Below are positions 1-7,358 of a stretch of DNA of 64,000 bases, one piece after another. The stretch covers positions 1 to 64,000 of the forward strand of contig NZ_JAGGOY010000012.1 in the NCBI RefSeq assembly GCF_018614095.1, in the 5' to 3' direction. How positions within the stretch are numbered: position 1 is the stretch's first letter; each line of letters begins with the position of its first letter. The notes beneath the pieces are model-generated. The model did not search any database. It had not been told where the DNA came from and saw only the letters and a list, made by a program, of their open reading frames with translations. A program made the translations under genes and the position numbers. The DNA comes from Streptomyces sp. ISL-87 (GTDB lineage Bacteria > Actinomycetota > Actinomycetes > Streptomycetales > Streptomycetaceae).

Positions 1-1163
1 GCCCCCGCCCCCGCCCCGGCGTCTCCCCCTCCGGCGGCCCGCCGCCGGCCGGGCACCCCGGGCACTCCCGTCCCGGGATCCGGACTCCGCCGTCGGCCGG
101 TACCGGGACCCGCCGGGGCGGGCAGAGTGCCGGCCGCCGCGCCCGCCTGCGGGGCCCCACGCCGCCTGCCGGGTCCGGAACCCGCCAGGGCGGGCGGGGT
201 GCCGGCCGCCGTGGCCGGCTGCGCGGCTCCGCGCCACCTGCCGGTGCCGGGTCCCGCCGGGGGCGCCGGTTCACCGGCCTCGGCCGCGAGTCCTCGGCGT
301 CGGCCGGGCGGGATGTCCGCGCCGCCGTCGACCGGACTTCCGGCGCGGCGCCGTCGGCCAGGCCCCGCGGCCTCCTCCGGGTCCTCCCGCAGGGCGGCTG
401 TCCGGCCCCGCCGCCCCGACCCAGCACCCCCGCCGCCGTCCCCCGCCAGGGCAGGCGGGGTGCCGGCCGCCGTGGCCCACACGCCCTCCGGCCCGGCCGT
501 CGCCGCCCCCGCCGTGTCCCACACGCCCCCCGGGCTGGAAATCGCCTCCCCCCGGTCCCACACACCATCCGCCGGCCCAGCCGCCGCCTCCGCCTTCGCC
601 GGGTCCCACGCACCGTCCAGCGGCCGGGCCTCCGCTTCCGCCCTGGCCCACGCGCCGCCCTGGCCGGCCTCCTCCCGCGTCGGCTCCCACACGCCGTCCG
701 GCGGCTCGGCCACCAGTTCCGCACGGGCCCACGCGCCACCAACCGGACCGGGCACCTCCCCCCGGTCCCACACGCCGTCCGGAGGCTCAGCCACCGCTCC
801 CGCACGGGCCCACACGCCCCCACCCGGACCGGGCACCGCCGCCCCCCGGTCCCACGCGCCGTCCGGCCCGGCCGCCGTGTCCTCTCCCGTCAGGGCCCAC
901 GAGCCACCCGGGCCGGCAGCCGCCTCCGCCCCGTTCCAGTGGGCCGGGCCCCCGGGCGTGGCAGGGCCGATGCCGGCCGGCGTGTCCGGGCCGGGAGGGG
1001 GGTCCCAGGCCAAGGCCGGGGAGGCCATCGGCTCGGGCTCGGGGGTCCAGGTATCAGCCGGGGAGGCCATCGCCTCGGGGGTCCAACTGTCGGCCGGCCA
1101 GGCCATCGGCTCGGGGGTCCAGGTGTCGGCCGGCCAGGCCCCCGGCAAAGGACTTTCGCTCAC
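1..1163 (-). CDS. Trp-repeat, Arg-rich N-terminal region of a large protein (truncated by window edge)
   Basis: A reading frame starts at GTG 1163, with a GGAG ribosome site 8 nt upstream, and stays open to the window edge (about 387 codons). The first 180 residues are low complexity and hold 17 tryptophans, mostly in G-[AV]-W-[DAE] units about 10-12 residues apart, alternating with PPDG and EA-rich linkers. The rest is rich in Pro, Gly, Ala and RRR clusters. No fold is visible, so this is probably a disordered cytoplasmic arm. The gene lies directly downstream of tatD on the same strand. In many actinobacteria that slot holds an Rpf/G5-domain (DUF348) cell-wall protein, whose membrane helix and catalytic part would then lie beyond the edge. 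That identity is inference from position only. The frame is far better supported than the antisense plus-strand frame because it has a start, a ribosome site and a regular repeat. Confidence 0.6.
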   Translation of the reverse strand, partial: MSESPLPGAWPADTWTPEPMAWPADSWTPEAMASPADTWTPEPEPMASPALAWDPPPGPDTPAGIGPATPGGPAHWNGAEAAAGPGGSWALTGEDTAAGPDGAWDRGAAVPGPGGGVWARAGAVAEPPDGVWDRGEVPGPVGGAWARAELVAEPPDGVWEPTREEAGQGGAWARAEAEARPLDGAWDPAKAEAAAGPADGVWDRGEAISSPGGVWDTAGAATAGPEGVWATAAGTPPALAGDGGGGAGSGRRGRTAALREDPEEAAGPGRRRRAGSPVDGGADIPPGRRRGLAAEAGEPAPPAGPGTGRWRGAAQPATAAGTPPALAGSGPGRRRGAPQAGAAAGTLPAPAGPGTGRRRSPDPGTGVPGVPGRRRAAGGGDAGAGAG

Positions 1164-1275
1164 GACGCTCGCTCCACTGGTCCGGCCCCGCTGGTTCGGG
1201 CACGGCACCCTAGCGGGAGTGGCCGTCACTCACCAAAGCCGACTGGCTACCCAGCGTGTCGCAGCGGCGGCGGCG

Positions 1276-2151
1276 TCAGTACGCGAAGGCCCGCGCCGTG
1301 TTGGCCGCCAGCGCCGTCGCCATGGCGTCCTCGTCGAGGCCGCGGACCGCGGCCATCGCCCGCACCGTCAGCGGAATGAGGTACGGCGCGTTGGGCCGAC
1401 CGCGGTACGGCGCCGGGGTGAGGTACGGGGCGTCCGTCTCCACCAGGACCAGCTCCAGCGGGGCCACGGCGAGCGCGTCGCGCAGCGGCTGGGCGTTCTT
1501 GAAGGTGACGGTTCCGGCGAAGGACATGTAGTAGCCGGCGGCGGCGCACTCGCGGGCCATCTCCGCGTCCCCGGAGTAGCAGTGGAAGACGGTGCGCTCG
1601 GGCGCGCCCTCCTCGCGCAGCACGCGCAGCACGTCCGCGTGGGCCTCGCGGTCGTGGATGACGAGGGCCTTGCCCTGCCGCTTGGCGATCTCGATGTGCG
1701 CGCGGAAGGAACGCTCCTGCGCGGCCATCCCCTCGGGGCCGGTGCGGAAGTAGTCCAGCCCGGTCTCGCCGACGGCCTTGACGTGGTCGAGCGCGGCCAG
1801 CGCCTCGATCTCGGCCAGTGCGTCGTCCAGCGCGGCCTCGCCACCGCCGGCCCTGGCGCCCTGCCGCGACCAGCCGTCGGGGTCCCCCAGGACGATCCGG
1901 GGGGCTTCGTTCGGGTGAAGGGCCACGGCCGCGTGGACGTTTTCGTGGGCGGCCGCGGTCTCGGCCGCCCAGCGGGAGCCCTTCACGTCGCAGCCCACCT
2001 GGACCACCGTGGTCACGCCCACCGAGGCGGCCTTGCGCAGGCCCTCCTCGACGGTGCCGGACTGCATGTCCAGATGGGTGTGCGAATCGGCCACCGCCAC
2101 CCGGAGGGGTTCGGGCAGCGGGGGCAGGGCGTCGTTCGAGGTACGGCTCAT
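1276..2151 (-). CDS. tatD: TatD family metal-dependent DNase/hydrolase
   Basis: This 291-residue TIM-barrel hydrolase of the amidohydrolase-like TatD family cleaves DNA 3' ends in characterised relatives. Visible family motifs are the metal-binding HTHLD near the N-terminus (His24, His26, Asp28), VGETGLDYF with the bridging Glu, FHCYSG, and ETDAPYLTP close to the C-terminus. Length is normal for the family. There is no Shine-Dalgarno before the ATG, but TAAGAT lies 7 nt upstream, so a leaderless transcript is likely. The gene downstream (start 1163) is on the same strand after 112 nt. The zinc-ribbon gene upstream ends 30 nt before this start. Confidence 0.95.
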   Translation of the reverse strand: MSRTSNDALPPLPEPLRVAVADSHTHLDMQSGTVEEGLRKAASVGVTTVVQVGCDVKGSRWAAETAAAHENVHAAVALHPNEAPRIVLGDPDGWSRQGARAGGGEAALDDALAEIEALAALDHVKAVGETGLDYFRTGPEGMAAQERSFRAHIEIAKRQGKALVIHDREAHADVLRVLREEGAPERTVFHCYSGDAEMARECAAAGYYMSFAGTVTFKNAQPLRDALAVAPLELVLVETDAPYLTPAPYRGRPNAPYLIPLTVRAMAAVRGLDEDAMATALAANTARAFAY

Positions 2152-2158
2152 ACGGCCG

Positions 2159-2164
2159 ATCTTA
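2159..2164 (-). promoter_or_regulatory. -10 box of predicted leaderless tatD promoter
   Basis: TAAGAT on the minus strand ends 7 nt before the tatD ATG and no purine-rich ribosome site is present. This is the geometry of a leaderless promoter. No convincing -35 is visible. Confidence 0.45.
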
Positions 2165-2181
2165 TGACCGGGTTATGGGGC

Positions 2182-2688
2182 CTACCGCCTGAATATCGCC
2201 CGCAGCCGGGCCAGCAGACCGCGCCGTTCGTCCCGCCCCTGCGGGTCGATGGCCACGGGCCCGGGTGCGTCGTGCGACACGGGCGTCTTCCGCGGCTTCG
2301 GCGTGCGCGGGGTGTACGCCCCGGCCGGCACCGGTCCGGCGATCCCGGGCGCGATGCGGTGGTGGTAGATGTTGTCGAGCGTGCCCAGCACGGACGAGAC
2401 CTGACCCTCGCGCATGATCCGTACCACGTGGCCACCGCAGTTCAAGCACGTCGGGTTCGACAGCGGAGAGGAAACCTTTTCGCCGTTGACCGTGTAGATG
2501 ATGAACGGCTGGCCGTGGCCGTCGACGTGGTGCTCGATCTCGTACCCCTGCTCCCAGCCGTACCCGCACTTCATGCATGCGAAGGAGTACGCCTCGTGCA
2601 CGGTCTGCACGGCAGGTGTGAAGGCGGCGGCCGGTACGTCGGCGGATACGGAAACCGGGGTGACCGGGGTGTCAGCGATCTCACTCAT
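2182..2688 (-). CDS. Conserved zinc-ribbon protein of unknown function
   Basis: This 168-residue protein has an unremarkable acidic N-terminus followed by two CxxC knuckles, CMKC at about residues 38-41 and CLNC at about 80-83. The spacing suits a single zinc ribbon with an HHVDGHG loop between the knuckles. The C-terminal third is Pro/Arg-rich and ends in a basic amphipathic stretch. AGAGGAG sits 6 nt before the ATG. I recognise it only as a conserved actinobacterial hypothetical. It lies between rsmI and tatD on the same strand, so a link to RNA or DNA processing is possible but unproven. Confidence 0.8.
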   Translation of the reverse strand: MSEIADTPVTPVSVSADVPAAAFTPAVQTVHEAYSFACMKCGYGWEQGYEIEHHVDGHGQPFIIYTVNGEKVSSPLSNPTCLNCGGHVVRIMREGQVSSVLGTLDNIYHHRIAPGIAGPVPAGAYTPRTPKPRKTPVSHDAPGPVAIDPQGRDERRGLLARLRAIFRR

Positions 2689-2704
2689 GCGAGCTCCTCT
2701 TGTT

Positions 2705-2726
2705 CCACTGGTGCCATTGCCAGTGG
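2705..2726. promoter_or_regulatory. Inverted repeat in the leader of the zinc-ribbon gene
   Basis: CCACTGG and CCAGTGG form a perfect 7-bp inverted repeat with an 8-nt loop, ending 16 nt before the ATG at 2688. It could be an operator or a leader hairpin next to the ribosome site. Confidence 0.35.
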
Positions 2727-2775
2727 ACGCCTCTTCGGGCGGGAGCGCATCAGGCCCTGTCTACTGTTGGACGGT

Positions 2776-2798
2776 CTTTGGGCGACTCATGCCCAAAG
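2776..2798. terminator. Hairpin between rsmI and the zinc-ribbon gene
   Basis: CTTTGGGC-N7-GCCCAAAG is a perfect 8-bp stem in the 160-nt gap downstream of rsmI. There is no long U tract, as is usual for Streptomyces hairpins. It may terminate rsmI transcription or lie in the leader of the downstream gene. Confidence 0.4.
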
Positions 2799-2848
2799 CG
2801 CCCGGTGCGCGGTCTGAGCTTTGCTTTTCAGGTTAGCTCTTTACCGAC

Positions 2849-3775
2849 TTACGGCACCTTTTGTGCCGCATTCTTTGCCGCCACGACCGCGTCGAAGACC
2901 TCTCTCTTGGGTACCCCCGCTTCGGCCGCGACCTCCGCGATGGCCTCCTTGCGCCGTTCGCCCGCCTCCTCGCGCACCCGGACCCTGCGCACCAGTTCCT
3001 CGGCGTCGACGTCGCCGGGCCGGGGCGCCGGCGCGCCTTCGACGACGACGGTGATCTCCCCGCGCACGCCTTCGGCGGCCCAGGCCGCCAGCTCGCCGAG
3101 CCCGCCGCGCTTGATCTCCTCGTAGGTCTTGGTCAGCTCGCGGCACACGGCGGCCCGCCGGCCGGCGCCGAAGACCTCGGCCATGGCGGCCAGGGTGTCG
3201 TCGAGCCGGTGCGGGGCCTCGAAGTAGACGAGGGTCCGGCGCTCGCCCTCGACCTCGCGAAGCCGGCCGAGGCGCTCGCCGGCCTTGCGCGGCAGGAACC
3301 CCTCGAAGCAGAACCGGTCCACCGGCAGCCCGGACAGGGCGAGCGCGGTGAGGACGGCGGACGGCCCGGGCACGGCCGTGACCTTGATGTCCTTCTCCAC
3401 GGCGGCGGCGACAAGCCGGTATCCGGGGTCCGAGACGGAGGGCATCCCGGCGTCGGTCACCAGCAGGACGCGCTTGCCGGCCTCCAGGGCCTCGACCAGC
3501 TCGGGGGTGCGGGCGGACTCGTTGCCCTCGAAGTACGACAGGACGCGCCCGGTGGTCTGCACGCCGAGCCCCTGGGTCAGCCGGCGCAGCCGCCGGGTGT
3601 CCTCGGCGGCGACCACATCGGCCCGCTCCAGCTCGGCGCCGAGCCGCGGCGGGGCGTCCGCGAGGTCCCCGATCGGGGTGCCGGCGAGCACGAGCACGCC
3701 GGCCCCGCCTGCCGCAGAAGCGGAGGAAGGGGAGGAAGCGGAGGATTCGGAACCGGGCGGCTGGTCAATTGTCAC
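2849..3775 (-). CDS. rsmI: 16S rRNA (cytidine1402-2'-O)-methyltransferase RsmI
   Basis: RsmI uses SAM to 2'-O-methylate C1402 in the decoding centre of 16S rRNA. The 308-residue product has the tetrapyrrole-methylase fold. Visible are GTPIGD near residue 33, a VVAAEDTRRL segment, SYFEGNE, a VTDAGMPSVSDPGY SAM loop and GPSAVLTALALSGLP. The first 25 residues are a Ser/Ala-rich extension that most family members lack. The GTG start at 3775 has GAGG 8 nt upstream, and a later start would lose no family motif. It is divergent from pmt with 78 nt between starts. Confidence 0.95.
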   Translation of the reverse strand: MTIDQPPGSESSASSPSSASAAGGAGVLVLAGTPIGDLADAPPRLGAELERADVVAAEDTRRLRRLTQGLGVQTTGRVLSYFEGNESARTPELVEALEAGKRVLLVTDAGMPSVSDPGYRLVAAAVEKDIKVTAVPGPSAVLTALALSGLPVDRFCFEGFLPRKAGERLGRLREVEGERRTLVYFEAPHRLDDTLAAMAEVFGAGRRAAVCRELTKTYEEIKRGGLGELAAWAAEGVRGEITVVVEGAPAPRPGDVDAEELVRRVRVREEAGERRKEAIAEVAAEAGVPKREVFDAVVAAKNAAQKVP

Positions 3776-3841
3776 GCACCCATCCTCTCAGCCGTCCCAC
3801 CCGGCGCGCCCCGGCGCTGGGGTTCGCACAGATCCGTTCCC

Positions 3842-3847
3842 TACGAT
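3842..3847 (+). promoter_or_regulatory. -10 box of predicted leaderless pmt promoter
   Basis: TACGAT is followed by 6 nt and then the GTG at 3854. No Shine-Dalgarno exists in front of that GTG. A weak -35-like GTTCGC lies 15 nt further upstream. Confidence 0.5.
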
Positions 3848-3853
3848 GACCCG

Positions 3854-5632
3854 GTGACCAGTACCGCGACGCCGCCGCCCAGCCCCGCGGGGGCCCCGCC
3901 CGCCCCTCCGGCGGGGCGCGACTCGACCGAACAGCCGTCCCCCTGGCTGCGCCGCCTGCGCGGCTTCGGCTACGTGCCACCCGCCGGAGCCGGGCCGCGC
4001 GGCGCGGACGTGCGCACCCGCCTGGTGCCCCCGTACACCCGGCCGTCCGCGCAGTTGTGGACGGCGCTCGGCATCCCGGCCGTGGAGGAGCGCACCTGGC
4101 AGCGGGTCCTGGCGTGGGCCGGGCCGCTGCTGGTGGCGCTGGTCGCGGGGGTGCTGCGCTTCGTTCACCTGGGCAGCCCCAAGGCGGTGATATTCGACGA
4201 GACGTACTACGCCAAGGACGCCTGGGCCACGGTCCATCAGGGCTACGAGGCGAGCTGGCCCAAGGACATCGACAAGTCGATCCTCGCCAACCCCGACGGG
4301 ATCTCGCTGCCGCTGGACGCGGGCTACGTCGTGCACCCGCCGGTCGGCAAATGGGTGATCGGGCTCGGCGAGTGGATGTTCGGTTTCACGCCGTTCGGCT
4401 GGCGGTTCATGACCGCGGTGCTCGGCACCCTGTCGGTGCTGATGCTGTGCCGGATCGGGCGGCGCCTGTTCCGCTCGACCTTCCTGGGGTGCCTGGCGGG
4501 CGCGCTGCTGGCGGTGGACGGCCTGCACCTGGTGATGAGCCGTACGGCGCTGCTCGACCTGGTGCTGATGTTCTTCGTACTGGCGGCCTTCGGTGCGCTG
4601 GTCATCGACCGGGACAAGGCCCGGGCCAGACTCGCGGCCGCGCTGCCGGTGGACGCCGAGGGCCGGGCCCGCCCGGATCTGAAGATCGCCGAGACCCTCG
4701 GCCTGGGCTGGCGCCCGTACCGGATCCTGGCAGGCGTGTGCCTGGGCCTGGCCTTCGGCACGAAGTGGAACGGCCTGATCGTCCTGGCCTTCTTCGGCGT
4801 CCTCACCGTGCTGTGGGACGTCGGCGCGCGCCGGACCGCGGGCGCGGGCGCCCCGTACGCGGCGATGCTGCGCCGCGACGCGGTGCCCGGCTTCCTGTCG
4901 ACCGTCCCGGTGGCGATCGCGGTCTACCTGGCCTCCTGGACGGGCTGGATCCTGAGCCCCGACAACGGCAAGGGCGGCTACTTCCGCGACTGGGCCGCCA
5001 AGAACGACCGGGGCAGCTCGCTGTCGTTCCTGCCGGAGTGGCTGCGCAGCCTCTGGCACTACGAGACCGAGGTCTACAAGTTCCACGTCGGCCTGACCTC
5101 GGGGCACACCTACGAGTCAAACCCGTGGAGCTGGCTGATCCTGGGCCGGCCCGTCTCCTATTTCTACGAGTCCCCCGAGCCCGGTACCGACGGCTGCCCG
5201 GCGACCGAGGCGGGCAAGTGCGCCCGCGAGGTCCTGGCGCTGGGCACCCCGCTGCTGTGGTGGGCGGGCTGCTTCGCGCTGCTGTACGTGCTGTGGCGCT
5301 GGTTCTTCCGCCGGGACTGGCGGGCGGGCGCGATCGCCTGCGCGCTGGGCGCGGGTCTGCTGCCCTGGTTCAACTACCAGGAGCGGACCATCTTCTTCTT
5401 CTACGCGGTGGTCTTCGTCCCGTACTTGTGCCTGGCGGTGGCCATGATGATCGGCGCCCTACTGGGCCCGGCGGGCTCCTCGGAACGCCGCCGCGCCCTG
5501 GGCGCGATCGGGGCGGGCGTCCTGGTCCTGCTGATCGTCTGGAACTTCATCTACTTCTGGCCGATCTACACGGGCCAGACGCTGCCGATGGACTCCTGGC
5601 GGAACAGGATGTGGCTGGACACCTGGGTCTAA
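3854..5632 (+). CDS. pmt: Dolichyl-phosphate-mannose--protein mannosyltransferase (PMT family)
   Basis: This GT39 membrane enzyme transfers mannose from polyprenyl-phosphate mannose to Ser/Thr of exported proteins. Actinobacterial Pmt glycosylates lipoproteins and other secreted proteins. The 592-residue product has a Pro-rich cytoplasmic head, then a helix ending in LRFVHLGSPKAVIFDETYYAKDA. That segment carries the conserved Asp-Glu pair of the first extracytoplasmic loop. About ten further hydrophobic segments follow, with HPPVGKW and the FFFYAVVFVPYL C-terminal block typical of PMTs. The GTG at 3854 fits family length. The in-frame opening extends about 990 nt upstream only because it runs antisense through rsmI. 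Confidence 0.93.
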   Translation: MTSTATPPPSPAGAPPAPPAGRDSTEQPSPWLRRLRGFGYVPPAGAGPRGADVRTRLVPPYTRPSAQLWTALGIPAVEERTWQRVLAWAGPLLVALVAGVLRFVHLGSPKAVIFDETYYAKDAWATVHQGYEASWPKDIDKSILANPDGISLPLDAGYVVHPPVGKWVIGLGEWMFGFTPFGWRFMTAVLGTLSVLMLCRIGRRLFRSTFLGCLAGALLAVDGLHLVMSRTALLDLVLMFFVLAAFGALVIDRDKARARLAAALPVDAEGRARPDLKIAETLGLGWRPYRILAGVCLGLAFGTKWNGLIVLAFFGVLTVLWDVGARRTAGAGAPYAAMLRRDAVPGFLSTVPVAIAVYLASWTGWILSPDNGKGGYFRDWAAKNDRGSSLSFLPEWLRSLWHYETEVYKFHVGLTSGHTYESNPWSWLILGRPVSYFYESPEPGTDGCPATEAGKCAREVLALGTPLLWWAGCFALLYVLWRWFFRRDWRAGAIACALGAGLLPWFNYQERTIFFFYAVVFVPYLCLAVAMMIGALLGPAGSSERRRALGAIGAGVLVLLIVWNFIYFWPIYTGQTLPMDSWRNRMWLDTWV

Positions 5633-6049
5633 GACTTGATCCGTGATCCACCAGAGGGTGAGCTGCGGATTGCAGCCGGGGCGGGTCCCGGGCTTCCCGG
5701 CGTGGTCACGCACGAGGCGTGTCTCATCCGGAGTCGCTCGGGGTCGCCGTCGTGGGGTCGTCCTCGTCAGTGAGGCGGACGAACGCGGCGAGGGCGGCGG
5801 ATACGAGGTCGCGCTTTCCAACGAGGCCGCAGGCGATGCACTTGTGCTCACGATCCCAAAGGAAGGTTCCGAGCGCCGGAACGTTTCTGAAGGGCGGATG
5901 ACCGAAGCCGGCCGACTCGATGACGACAAGTGGCAGAAACGTGCCACAACCGAATGGGCCACTCGTATCGCGGAACGGCCCGGTTCGGCTTCGCATGGAG
6001 GGGAGCCGCGTGCCACCGCCGCGGGGCCCTCCCCTTGACAGGACCAGCC
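5633..6049. other. Gene-free interval downstream of pmt holding a decayed fragment
   Basis: These 417 nt between pmt and the ABM-like gene contain no intact gene that I can support. The only protein-like signal is the minus-strand TnpB-like fragment described separately. No strong terminator hairpin for pmt is visible. Confidence 0.5.
5724..5996 (-). pseudogene. Possible C-terminal remnant of a TnpB-like transposon protein
   Basis: A 90-codon minus frame has a C-terminal half that reads HKCIACGLVGKRDLVSAALAAF. This resembles the second zinc knuckle and the RDxxSA catalytic tail of IS200/IS605-type TnpB proteins. The first CxxC and the whole RuvC core are absent, and the N-terminal half reads like a frameshifted relic. 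The resemblance is by eye and short, so the call is tentative. Confidence 0.35.
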
Positions 6050-6670
6050 ATGCAGACCTTGTACGTGCGCACCACCTACGCCACCGGCGACCCGGCCAAG
6101 CTCGACGGTGTGCTCGACGCGCTCCGCAGCGAGGCCCCCGGGCTGCTCTCCCAGAACCCCGGCTACCAGCGCTACGGGCTGTTCGCGGACCGCGAGATCG
6201 GCAAGATCCTCATGGGCTCGTGGTGGGAGAGCGAGAGCGCCCGGGCAGAGAGCGACACGCGGCTGCGCGAGCGCCGCGCGCAGCTGCTGGCGCCCTTCGC
6301 GGACACCGTGACCGCCGAAGACTGGGAGGCCGTGTCGTACACGCCCACGCCCCAGGTGGCGCCGGGCATGTGGCTGCGGATCGGGCAGGTGGAGCTCGAC
6401 CCGTCCGACGCGTCCTCGTACCGGCAGGTGTTCGATGAGCAGGGCCGTCCCCAGCTGGAGGCCCTCGACGGTGCGGTCAGTGCGACGCTCTTCATGAATG
6501 CTGCGGCGGGGCGCGCGAACGTCGGCGCACTGTTCCGCGACAGGGGCGCGCTGGCCGCGTCGCGGGGGCCGCAGTCGGCGATCCGCGGCGCGTTCCTCAA
6601 GAAGACACACGCAACATTGCGGAGCCTGGAGGAGTTCGAGCTGATCATGGCGCACCGGCCGCAGGCCTAA
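6050..6670 (+). CDS. Tandem dimeric alpha/beta-barrel (ABM-like) protein
   Basis: The 206-residue protein starts at ATG 6050 and reads as two ferredoxin-like halves. Each opens with a strand such as LYVRTTY or WLRIGQVEL and holds a YRQVFDEQGRP- or LLSQNPGYQRYGL-like helix-strand unit. This pattern is typical of the antibiotic biosynthesis monooxygenase (ABM) and related dimeric barrel families. No cofactor motif is expected in that fold. The substrate is unknown. A weak AGGA lies 7 nt before the start. The frame opens upstream but has no better start. Confidence 0.7.
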   Translation: MQTLYVRTTYATGDPAKLDGVLDALRSEAPGLLSQNPGYQRYGLFADREIGKILMGSWWESESARAESDTRLRERRAQLLAPFADTVTAEDWEAVSYTPTPQVAPGMWLRIGQVELDPSDASSYRQVFDEQGRPQLEALDGAVSATLFMNAAAGRANVGALFRDRGALAASRGPQSAIRGAFLKKTHATLRSLEEFELIMAHRPQA

Positions 6671-6778
6671 GGGCCTGATCCGGAAGACAGGCCGCCACTC
6701 CACGGCCGGTCGAGGACCGCTTGAGGGCCCCTGGCCGGGACGGCTGCCGGTGGGGGCGGTTGTGGCACGCTGCCCGCC

Positions 6779-7198
6779 ATGAGCGAAGCAGCGAACGCGA
6801 TCGAGACCTGGCTCCGGCAGTGGATCAGCGCCCATGGCGGGGTCGCGGGCACCGTTCATCTGCGCCGGGGCGACGACATGACGCTGGCCGCCGCCGTGAA
6901 CATCCCGCCGCCGGTGGTCGCGATCGTGGGGGTCGTGCCGAAGGGCAAGGGCATGGCCGGCCTCGCGTTCGAGCGCGATGTGCCCGTGTCCACCTGCAAC
7001 CTGAAGACAGACACGACCGGTGACGTGCGGCCGGGCGCCAAGGCGGTGGATGCAAACGCCGCAGTGGCAATTCCGGTCCACGATGCGGCCGGGGAGATCC
7101 GCGGTGTCGTCGGCATCGCCTACAGGGGCGAACGCGCCATGGATGACGGTGAACTCGCCCTCCTGACGCGGGAAGCCGAGGCTGTGCCGGCCGCATAG
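6779..7198 (+). CDS. Small stand-alone GAF-domain protein
   Basis: A 139-residue protein made of one GAF-like domain: an N-terminal helix (ETWLRQWISAHGG), a central sheet, VPVSTCNLKTDT, and the typical AAVAIPVHDAAGEIRGVVGIAYRGERAMDDGELALL ending, here split by predicted turns. Free GAF proteins bind small ligands or act as redox or light sensors. No catalytic domain is fused here. There is no clear Shine-Dalgarno. It follows the ABM-like gene after 108 nt and may share its transcript. Confidence 0.8.
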   Translation: MSEAANAIETWLRQWISAHGGVAGTVHLRRGDDMTLAAAVNIPPPVVAIVGVVPKGKGMAGLAFERDVPVSTCNLKTDTTGDVRPGAKAVDANAAVAIPVHDAAGEIRGVVGIAYRGERAMDDGELALLTREAEAVPAA

Positions 7199-7315
7199 GT
7201 CCGGCCTTCGTGTCGGCCGGACCGCCGCGCGCCGCGGGCTCCCGCGCATGTTCCGGTCCGGTAACAACTGCACACTGCTCCGCTCGCGCAGAGTAAGGTC
7301 CACACCAGGGGTTCT

Positions 7316-7327
7316 TGAACATGTTCA
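7316..7327. promoter_or_regulatory. 12-bp perfect palindrome upstream of the PBP gene
   Basis: TGAACATGTTCA is a perfect palindrome ending 31 nt before the PBP start codon. The spacing differs from the actinobacterial LexA box (GAAC-N4-GTTC), because only 2 nt separate the arms here. The regulator is unknown. Confidence 0.35.
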
Positions 7328-7358
7328 TAGAGCCGTGGCTCCTGGGGAGGGGACGCAA

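Noticed and set aside
127..2817. 896-codon plus-strand open frame across three genes
   Set aside because: It is antisense to the Trp-repeat gene, tatD and the zinc-ribbon gene. Its composition is Arg/Ala/Pro-rich shadow sequence with no motif.
7316..7327. LexA (SOS) box reading of TGAACATGTTCA
   Set aside because: The actinobacterial SOS box has GAAC and GTTC separated by 4 nt. Here only 2 nt separate them, so only an unknown-operator call is kept.
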